Shown here: piece after piece, positions 8,755 through 13,579 of the stretch
Position numbering within the stretch: position 1 is the first letter of the stretch
Layout of the letters: every line of letters begins with the position of its first letter
Assembly (NCBI GenBank): GCA_035644215.1
Contig: DASQPA010000439.1
Location: 1 to 13,579, forward strand
Direction: 5' to 3'
DNA length: 13,579 nt
Source: DASQPA01 sp035644215
GTDB lineage: Bacteria; Acidobacteriota; Thermoanaerobaculia; Multivoradales; UBA5704
Notes under the pieces: model-generated
Told to the model about the DNA's origin: nothing
Databases searched by the model: none
Seen by the model: only the letters and a program-made list of their open reading frames with translations
Position numbers and translations under genes: made by a program

Positions 8755-9786
8755 ATGAACCCGAGAAGACGGCTCCTCACGGCGCTCCTCGTCGGCACCC
8801 TCGTCACCAGCCTCCCCGGTCCCGTCCGTCCTGATGGGGCAGCGGACCGGCTCACCGAAGCCAGGAAGCTCCTGAGCTCGTGGCAGTACAAGGAAGCCGC
8901 GGAGGCCTTTCGTCAGGCGAACCGGGAGGCGGGAGGAGCGTGCGCCGAGTGCCTGATCGGCCTGGCGCGAGCGCAGATCGAGCTCCACGTCTACAAGGAC
9001 GCCGCCTTAAGCGCCCGGCAGGCCATCGCGCTCGGCCCGGAGCGGGAGATTCTCGCGGCGGCCTACCTCCAGCTCGGGACGGCCCTGTTCTTCCAGGGCC
9101 AGAGCGCTGGGAGGAAAGACCTCGGCGAGGCGGAAGGGGCGGGACGCAAGGCGGCCGAGCTCAGCCAGGGGAAAGCCGGCGACGAGGCGCGTCTCCTCCT
9201 CGGCCAGATCCTGGTGCAGGAGGGGCGGGACGAGGAGGGGACCGCCCTGCTGCGGCAGTACCTCGAGCGCAACCCGGAGGCGCCGGGGGACTCGACCGTG
9301 CGCTCGATGATCGAACATCCCCGCGACGCTCCGGCGCCAGAGGCGCCCGCTCTCGCCCTGGAGACTTTGGACGGCAAGCCCATCCAGCTCGCCGACCTCG
9401 CCGGCAAGGTGGTGCTCCTCGACTTCTGGGCCAGTTGGTGCGGCCCCTGCCGCCAGAGCGTTCCCGGCCTCAAGAGCCTGCGCGAGAAGCTCCGCGGCGA
9501 GCCGTTCGCCCTGGTGAGCGTCGGCTGCGACAGCGATCAGAGAAAGGCCAGGAGCTTCGTGGCGGCCAATGGTCTGGACTGGGTCCAGGTCTGGGACGGG
9601 CAGGGGACGGCGCGGCGGGCCTTCGGCGTCAAGGGCCTCCCCACCTATGTCGTCCTCGATGCCACCGGAAAGGTCGTCTTCGGGTCGGCCGGCTGGTCGC
9701 CGCAGGGCGAGTCCCGGATCCGTTCCGAGGTCGAGCGGGCGCTCAAGGCGGCCCGGAACGCCAAGCCGACCCGGAGCGCCCGATAG
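8755..9786 (+). CDS. TPR-thioredoxin fusion, TlpA-like exported disulfide protein
   Basis: This 343-residue protein begins with a signal peptide or anchor (MNPRRR, then a hydrophobic run to about residue 22). Residues 30-175 are helical TPR-like repeats (for example RLTEARKLL...YKEAAEAFRQA and ARAQIELHVYKDAALSARQAI). A C-terminal thioredoxin domain of the TlpA/AhpC-TSA type spans about 195-335, with active site WCGPC (228-232) and the cis-proline loop GLPTYVV (294-300). An additional CAEC (63-66) lies in the first TPR region. It probably acts in the cell envelope as a thiol-disulfide oxidoreductase docked to a partner through its TPRs; direction of redox flow is unknown. The start is the only ATG of the frame; an upstream GTG at 8698 would put coding sequence through the terminator stem. 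It is convergent with the DUF2442 gene. Confidence 0.88.
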   Translation: MNPRRRLLTALLVGTLVTSLPGPVRPDGAADRLTEARKLLSSWQYKEAAEAFRQANREAGGACAECLIGLARAQIELHVYKDAALSARQAIALGPEREILAAAYLQLGTALFFQGQSAGRKDLGEAEGAGRKAAELSQGKAGDEARLLLGQILVQEGRDEEGTALLRQYLERNPEAPGDSTVRSMIEHPRDAPAPEAPALALETLDGKPIQLADLAGKVVLLDFWASWCGPCRQSVPGLKSLREKLRGEPFALVSVGCDSDQRKARSFVAANGLDWVQVWDGQGTARRAFGVKGLPTYVVLDATGKVVFGSAGWSPQGESRIRSEVERALKAARNAKPTRSAR

Positions 9787-9792
9787 AGAGAC

Positions 9793-9817
9793 TCAGACTT
9801 CGCCCAGCCGCTTGATC
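9793..9817. repeat. Direct repeat copy A (duplicated 3' end of the 90-residue gene)
   Basis: These 25 bases match 10326-10350 at 24 of 25 positions (C at 9805 versus G at 10338). On the minus strand they read as the final codons IKRLGEV plus TGA of the 90-residue gene, but here they lie directly after the DUF2442 stop codon with no gene body attached. Confidence 0.85.
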
Positions 9818-10078
9818 TCAGCTCCTGGGCCGCCTGGCAGGCGAGCCGGTCAACATGCCCTGGGCGCTGAGGTCTTCGTCGATATCAGGCCAGTGGACAC
9901 CCTGGCCGTCCCCGAGAATCTCGAAATTCGCCCGCTGCTTGGCGGTGGCTTCCGACAGCCTCCAGGACCAGGCCAGCGGGACGCTCACCGCCCGGCCGTC
10001 GACCAACTCGAAGGTAATGGCATCTTCGGTGACCGAGACGGATTTTACCCTCGGCTCGATGCTAACCACAGTGCTCAT
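9818..10078 (-). CDS. DUF2442 protein
   Basis: This 86-residue protein has the DUF2442 pattern: beta strands around ITFELVDGRAVSVPLAW (21-37), a helix with WRLSEATAKQRANFE (39-53) and the hallmark GVHWPDIDEDLSAQGML (60-76). Its start at 10076-10078 lies 17 bases inside the end of the DUF4160 gene, so it is translated with it. DUF4160 and DUF2442 genes recur as neighbours and are suspected to form toxin-antitoxin-like or regulatory pairs; no activity is established as far as I know. The last seven residues (PARRPRS) look like an added tail running up to direct repeat copy A. Confidence 0.88.
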   Translation of the reverse strand: MSTVVSIEPRVKSVSVTEDAITFELVDGRAVSVPLAWSWRLSEATAKQRANFEILGDGQGVHWPDIDEDLSAQGMLTGSPARRPRS

Positions 10079-10298
10079 GCCATGCCTCCAAGATCTTATC
10101 CAGGTTCGAGCGGATCAAGCTCCGGATTGTGTTCAGCTCCGAGGCTGCGAAACCGTGGTTCGAGCTCAGGTCGAGAGGTTCTAGCCAGAACTTGCAAAGC
10201 ATCCGCTCTCGTTGAACGTGGACATGTTTCGGCTCGCCACAGTCGAAGCTGTAGAAATAAAAGCGGTACGGCCCCTGTATGTCCTTGACGCGAGGCAT
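10062..10298 (-). CDS. DUF4160 protein
   Basis: This 78-residue protein is a full-length DUF4160 member: GPYRFYFYSFDCGEPKHVHVQ (9-29), KFWLEPLDL (36-44), GFAASELNTIRSLI (49-62) and a C-terminal helix ending KILEAWHEHCG. It is the upstream half of an overlapping pair with DUF2442, a common arrangement thought to be toxin-antitoxin-like; which half would be toxic is not known. Its DNA is clearly poorer in GC than its surroundings (about 55% over 10081-10320 by hand count, against 60-75% in lines around it), consistent with recent acquisition. The ATG at 10296-10298 has only a weak GGACGAAG-type upstream sequence. Confidence 0.88.
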   Translation of the reverse strand: MPRVKDIQGPYRFYFYSFDCGEPKHVHVQRERMLCKFWLEPLDLSSNHGFAASELNTIRSLIRSNLDKILEAWHEHCG

Positions 10299-10325
10299 CT
10301 TCGTCCAGAAGCACCGACCGCGATA

Positions 10326-10350
10326 TCAGACTTCGCCGAGCCGCTTGATC
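10326..10350. repeat. Direct repeat copy B (true 3' end of the 90-residue gene)
   Basis: This is the second copy of the 25-base repeat, here forming the real last codons and stop of the 90-residue gene. Copies A and B bracket the DUF4160-DUF2442 pair, with a period of 533 bases. Confidence 0.85.
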
Positions 10351-10598
10351 GAGGCGACCTTGTCCTGCGGGACGAAGAGGCGGTCGTACTTCTTGAACAC
10401 GCCGTAGAGGGCGGCCTTCTGGACGTACTGGTCCTTCGAGCGGCCGCTCTCTCCGTCGCGATGGACGTCGACGTCGTCCAGGACGATGCCGCGGTCGTCC
10501 ATGTCGTCACAGCGGCCGACGAAGATCTCCGGGCCGGTCGTGTCGACCACCACGGTGATCCCGTGCAGCTCGCTCTTCCCTTGGTGGAAGGTCCCCAT
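10326..10598 (-). CDS. Uncharacterised 90-residue protein after bacilliredoxin
   Basis: This is a small soluble protein starting MGTFHQGKSELHG, followed by a strand-rich segment GITVVVDTTGPEIFVGRCDD (13-32), RGIVLDDVDVH (36-46), a helical RSKDQYVQKAALYGVFKKYD (53-72) and a last strand DRLFVPQDKVASIKRLGEV. The strand-turn pattern with VGRCDD and GIVLDDVDVH is reminiscent of small barrel (Sm/LSM-like) folds; this is a guess from pattern, and I know of no named family. Its ATG lies two bases after the bacilliredoxin stop, so the two are cotranscribed and probably work together. Its last codons and stop are duplicated 533 bases downstream, beyond the DUF4160-DUF2442 pair. Confidence 0.75.
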   Translation of the reverse strand: MGTFHQGKSELHGITVVVDTTGPEIFVGRCDDMDDRGIVLDDVDVHRDGESGRSKDQYVQKAALYGVFKKYDRLFVPQDKVASIKRLGEV

Positions 10599-10600
10599 CT

Positions 10601-11044
10601 TCAGGCCGTGGCGCTCGCGGCGGGCACTCCGCAGTGCTCGTCGAAGGCCGCCTGCAGGTCCGCGGCCACGGCGGTGGCGTCGCGCCCCTCGATCCGGTGC
10701 CGGGGGATGAAATGGACCAGCTCGCCGTCCTTGAACAGGGCGATCGACGGGCTGGAGGGCGGGATGTCCGCCAGATAGCCGCGGGCGCGGGCGGTGGCTT
10801 CCAGATCCTGACCGGCGAAGACGGAGACCGCGCGGTCCGGGCGGCGCTCGTGCTGGAGGGCCAGACGGATGCCGGGGCGGGCCATGCCGGCGGCGCAGCC
10901 GCAGACGGAGTTGACCACCAGGAGGGCGGTCCCGGACTTCTCGGCCATGAAGGCGTCGACGTCTTGAGGGGTCAGGAGCTCTTGGACGCCGATGCTGGTG
11001 AGCTCCTCGCGCATCGGCTTGACGAGAAGTGGGCTGTAGGGCAT
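10601..11044 (-). CDS. Bacilliredoxin, BrxA/BrxB (YphP/YqiW) family
   Basis: This 147-residue cytosolic thioredoxin-fold protein has the family's CGC active site in VVNSVCGCAAGMARP (43-57; C48 and C50). The N-terminal YSPLLVKPMREELTSIGVQEL and the later PSSPSIALFKDGELVHFIPRHRIEG are also typical. In Firmicutes these proteins remove bacillithiol from S-bacillithiolated proteins; in a lineage without bacillithiol the thiol partner may differ. Length is normal. The ATG at 11042-11044 has an excellent AAAAGGAG site eight bases upstream; a longer in-frame version from 11089 is therefore unlikely. It is the first gene of an operon with the 90-residue gene. Confidence 0.92.
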   Translation of the reverse strand: MPYSPLLVKPMREELTSIGVQELLTPQDVDAFMAEKSGTALLVVNSVCGCAAGMARPGIRLALQHERRPDRAVSVFAGQDLEATARARGYLADIPPSSPSIALFKDGELVHFIPRHRIEGRDATAVAADLQAAFDEHCGVPAASATA

Positions 11045-11064
11045 GGATGAATCTCCTTTTGCCA

Positions 11065-11082
11065 GGCCGCGGAGAAGCGGCC
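11065..11082 (-). other. Hairpin between the SGNH-like gene and the bacilliredoxin gene
   Basis: GGCCGC (11065-11070) and GCGGCC (11077-11082) form a perfect six-base stem with a six-base loop in the 67-base gap. No T-run follows on the minus strand. It may end the upstream transcript or sit in the bacilliredoxin leader just before the ribosome binding site. A TAAGAT -10-like hexamer (11102-11107, minus strand) lies upstream of it. Confidence 0.35.
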
Positions 11083-11111
11083 GGATCATCGTGGTTCGTC
11101 TCTATCTTACG

Positions 11112-13376
11112 CTAAACGTCAACCGCTCCGGGACGGGGAAGCATTCCCCAGCGATTTCCCCCCTCGGCCGGCCGGGCGACGAGCGAGAAGACCTCGCCGA
11201 AAACCGGGTGGAGGTCGGCCTCGATTCCCGCTTCGAGCCGGCAGAGGGCGGCTTCCAGGGCTGCCTCGCCGCAGGGGGGCGGGAGCGGCCAGCGCAGGGT
11301 GACGCGGTTCAGGCCCCGGCGCAGCAGCGAGCCTTCGACCCGGAGGGTGTGACGGCGCCAGCGCTCCGCCAGGTCGATCGTTCCCAGGGAGATCCTGTTG
11401 ATCTCCACGGCCACCTCGCCCCGCCGGGGTTCCGCTCCCGGGATCGCCGGCAACCGGGCGGTGAGGGTCAGCTCGATCGCCTCTCCCGCTTCGCAAACCA
11501 GGCAGAACGCCGACTCGGGCCAGGGGGAGCGGTAGGCGGCGCGACCGGCAAGGCCGGGGACGGCCAGGGCCTCGGGGAAGAAGCGGGCCAGCGGCTCGGC
11601 CAGGAAAGGCGGGCGGGAGAGGTCGGCCCCCTCGGACGGTAGTCCATAGCCCGCCAGAAGGAGACGGTCGATTTCCTCTTTCACCTTAGGCCCAAGGACG
11701 TTCGCGATCGCCTGGAGCAGGTCGGCGTCCAGAAAATCCCAGCGCCAGCCGTGCTGGAGGAGGAGCCGGTAGGGGGAAGCCAGATTGCGCGCGAAGCCGG
11801 CCGACAGGACCGCCGGCCCCGGGGTGGCGCGGGCGGCGACGACGTCGAGCAGGGCGGCGGCGATACCGGAGGCATGGGGCGAGGCTTCCAGGGCCGCCCG
11901 GCACCAGAATTCGAGCAGGGGGAGCCGGGTCGATTCCGCCGGCCGCGCCGGCCCCACCGGCAGCAGGCGGTGGGCGTTGTGGAGGGCGGCGCCGAGCTTG
12001 GCGGTGGCGTCCGCCTCCGGGGAGACGATCGGATCGGGGAGGCGGGCGAGGAGATCGCGCCAGCCTCCCGCCTCCGTCCCCGTCGAGCGGAGAACCGCGG
12101 CGGTGACTGCCGCCATCGCCACCTTCATCCCCTCGATCGTCAGGTGGCAGTAGTCGAGGAAGAAGCGCCGGCCGGGGAGGGGCGAGCCGCCGTGCTCGGC
12201 GAAGACCGGGCGTAGGTCGACCGCCGTGAAGCCGTGCTGCCAGGCGGAGTGCTCCAGGATCTCCCGGGCGACCGTCGTCGCCTGGGGCGCGCCGAGGAAA
12301 CCGAGGAGCGGGTAGGCGTTGCAGTCGATCTCCGAGATACAGGCGTCGCGCGCCGCCTCGGCCTCCCCCTGGGCGGCGAGCACCCGCGCCAGGAGCCGGA
12401 AGGGGGTGGGATTGGTACCGCCGTCGAGCGCGACCATCTCCCAGACCGCCGCCGCGGCCTCCCCGGCCCGTCCCTCCTCCAGCCGGCCGAGAGCCCGCTC
12501 ATAGGCGGCATACCAGCGGGCCACCCCGTCTCCCGGCAGCCAGACCACCGGCTGCAGGCTCTCCCAATCGGCCAGGTTGACCTCCGGAATCACCAGGACC
12601 ACCGGCAGTCCCAGCCCGGCAATCTCGGCAAAGGCGGCCCCGGCCCGTTGCGCCAGCTCCATCCGCGCCTGCCGGGCCGGACCGAGAACGCCCTCCCGGC
12701 CGAGCGCCTCGGCATAGCGCTGGCGGGCTCGCACCGCGGGCGCGTAGGGGGAGAGCTCCGGGGTCTCCAGGAGATTCCAGTTGTTGCCGGTATAGATCAC
12801 CAGGAGGTCCGGCGCCAGCTGCATCGCGGCGCGGACGGTCTCGACCAGCGGCCCCAGGGTCTCGTTGGTGCGGGCGAGGTCGACCACCTCGAACTCGCCA
12901 GGACCCACAATCGACCCGAGCTGCTGCTCCAGGACCTGGGCGGGAGTCAGGTGGGAAGCATAGAGATAACCGGCCGCCGCGGACTCGCCAAAGAAGCAGA
13001 TCCGCCGCGCCGCACCTTTCTTCGCGGGAATCGTTCGGCGCGCTGCATAGTGATCTCCCAGCGGACCGGGCTCCGGCCGCTCGAAGACCCACTCCCCCGC
13101 CACCTCTCGCGGCTGCCAGATGCTGATCGGCCCCAGGCCGGCGGGGGGAGGCGGCTGGGGGGCCGCGAGGTCGGGCGAGGACGGAGCGCAACTGTTTGAG
13201 CCCGAAGGGCGAGTTTGAGCACCGCCCGCAGCCCGACCTCCCGGCCCCCCAGCCGCCGGGGCGGTCGGCGGGACCAGCGTTCCCGTCGCCTGGAGGAGCC
13301 TCGCCATCCGCAGCCCCTCGGAGGTGGCGAGGAGCTCCGCCAGCTCGCGGCTCCAGGTCTCGCGCGGATCGGTCAT
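11112..13376 (-). CDS. Large SGNH-hydrolase-like protein with C-terminal sugar-binding-like tail
   Basis: This protein has about 754 residues. Landmarks, numbered from the GTG at 13377-13379, are a GDSL-type block written as FFGESAAAGYLYA (129-141), EVVDLARTNETLGPL (164-178), IYTGNNWNLLETPE (195-208) in the GxND position, VIPEVNLADWES (263-274), a short TPR-like helical part (about 288-345) and DYCHLTIEGMKVA (409-421) as the DxxH block. This set fits an SGNH hydrolase relative acting on acyl or acetyl esters, though the glycine-asparagine block is altered and activity is uncertain. The end (RGEVAVEINRISLGTIDLAE, then GLNRVTLRWPLP) looks like a beta-sandwich tail. The start is ATG at 13374-13376 (TGATG overlap) or the adjacent GTG. 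Residues about 40-80 are low-complexity and come from an inserted palindromic element. Confidence 0.8.
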   Translation of the reverse strand: MTDPRETWSRELAELLATSEGLRMARLLQATGTLVPPTAPAAGGPGGRAAGGAQTRPSGSNSCAPSSPDLAAPQPPPPAGLGPISIWQPREVAGEWVFERPEPGPLGDHYAARRTIPAKKGAARRICFFGESAAAGYLYASHLTPAQVLEQQLGSIVGPGEFEVVDLARTNETLGPLVETVRAAMQLAPDLLVIYTGNNWNLLETPELSPYAPAVRARQRYAEALGREGVLGPARQARMELAQRAGAAFAEIAGLGLPVVLVIPEVNLADWESLQPVVWLPGDGVARWYAAYERALGRLEEGRAGEAAAAVWEMVALDGGTNPTPFRLLARVLAAQGEAEAARDACISEIDCNAYPLLGFLGAPQATTVAREILEHSAWQHGFTAVDLRPVFAEHGGSPLPGRRFFLDYCHLTIEGMKVAMAAVTAAVLRSTGTEAGGWRDLLARLPDPIVSPEADATAKLGAALHNAHRLLPVGPARPAESTRLPLLEFWCRAALEASPHASGIAAALLDVVAARATPGPAVLSAGFARNLASPYRLLLQHGWRWDFLDADLLQAIANVLGPKVKEEIDRLLLAGYGLPSEGADLSRPPFLAEPLARFFPEALAVPGLAGRAAYRSPWPESAFCLVCEAGEAIELTLTARLPAIPGAEPRRGEVAVEINRISLGTIDLAERWRRHTLRVEGSLLRRGLNRVTLRWPLPPPCGEAALEAALCRLEAGIEADLHPVFGEVFSLVARPAEGGNRWGMLPRPGAVDV
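13150..13257. mobile_element. 108-bp inverted-repeat (MITE/REP-like) element inside a coding region
   Basis: Two 27-base arms (13150-13176 and 13231-13257) are inverted copies with one mismatch. The 54-base centre holds a small hairpin GCCCGAAGGGC (13200-13210) flanked by two direct GTTTGAG copies (13194-13200 and 13213-13219). The length is 36 codons, so the reading frame of the SGNH-like gene passes through it, coding a Gly/Ala/Pro/Ser-rich insert. The layout is that of a non-autonomous palindromic repeat. I see no clear target duplication at the edges and no second copy in this window. Confidence 0.7.
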
Positions 13377-13579
13377 CACACGAAGGTGTAGAGGCTCTCG
13401 CCCAGGACCGTGCGCTCCCGCGCGAACGGGCTCCCCGTATCCGGCTGCCAGGCGGCGAGGATCTCCCCCCAGCCCTCCGGCAGCGCCCTCCGGTCGAGGA
13501 GGAAGTCCTCCAGAACCAGAACATCGATCCCCGAGGTTCCGAGGCCGAAGAGGGCGTCGACGGGCGAGCCCACGATCGG
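13376..13579 (-). CDS. C-terminal part of a gene running off the right edge
   Basis: The last 67 codons of a minus-strand gene are present; the frame is open to the edge, so the GTG at 13571-13573 need not be its start. The visible part (DALFGLGTSGIDVLVLEDFL, GWGEILAAWQPDTG, ERTVLGESLYTFV) matches no family I recognise. Its stop overlaps the SGNH-like start (GTGATG), so the two genes are translationally coupled and likely function together. Confidence 0.6.
   Translation of the reverse strand, partial: PIVGSPVDALFGLGTSGIDVLVLEDFLLDRRALPEGWGEILAAWQPDTGSPFARERTVLGESLYTFV

Noticed and set aside
9787..9817. Terminator between the convergent TPR-thioredoxin and DUF2442 genes
   Set aside because: The 31-base gap contains the direct repeat but no stem-loop that I can find.
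10212..11642. Plus-strand open frames across the bacilliredoxin and 90-residue genes
   Set aside because: They run antisense to genes with clear motifs and good ribosome binding sites, and show no recognisable domain.

Overview
The window is high-GC bacterial DNA, densely packed with genes; no gene-free stretch exceeds about 210 bases. I infer a lineage such as Acidobacteriota (Thermoanaerobaculia-like) from three things: an ALDH4-type proline-catabolic dehydrogenase, a CGC-type bacilliredoxin, and an SGNH/TPR-type protein with a sugar-binding-like tail. No rRNA or other taxonomic marker is present, so this placement is tentative.

Left block (1-5728, all minus strand, transcribed right to left): a DUF423 membrane protein, a small four-helix membrane protein, a GT64/exostosin-like glycosyltransferase, a secreted 13-Asp-box beta-propeller, pruA (L-glutamate-gamma-semialdehyde dehydrogenase), and a small Rv0078B-antitoxin-like protein. 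The last of these overlaps the possible start of another gene that runs off the left edge.

Centre block (5910-9786, plus strand): three tightly packed phospholipid genes, namely a YnbA-like CDP-alcohol phosphatidyltransferase, a CdsA/YnbB-like phosphatidate cytidylyltransferase and a PlsC-like acyltransferase. Together they could make and use CDP-diacylglycerol. A palindromic repeat is fused in frame to the 3' end of the first gene. Next comes a promoter with a long, strongly foldable leader and a tiny secreted Cys/His-rich protein, a stem-loop terminator, and an apparently leaderless TPR-thioredoxin (TlpA-like) gene.

Right block (9818-13579, minus strand): a gene running off the right edge overlaps a large SGNH-hydrolase-like protein, followed by a bacilliredoxin gene, a 90-residue uncharacterised gene, and a DUF4160-DUF2442 pair. 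That pair is flanked by 25-bp direct repeats that duplicate the 3' end of the 90-residue gene, which suggests an inserted cassette. The SGNH-like gene carries a 108-bp inverted-repeat element inserted in frame near its 5' end.

The most notable observations are the DUF4160-DUF2442 cassette with its regenerated gene end, the in-frame palindromic element in the SGNH-like gene, and the folded leader upstream of the minimal CH...HxxHGD secreted protein.
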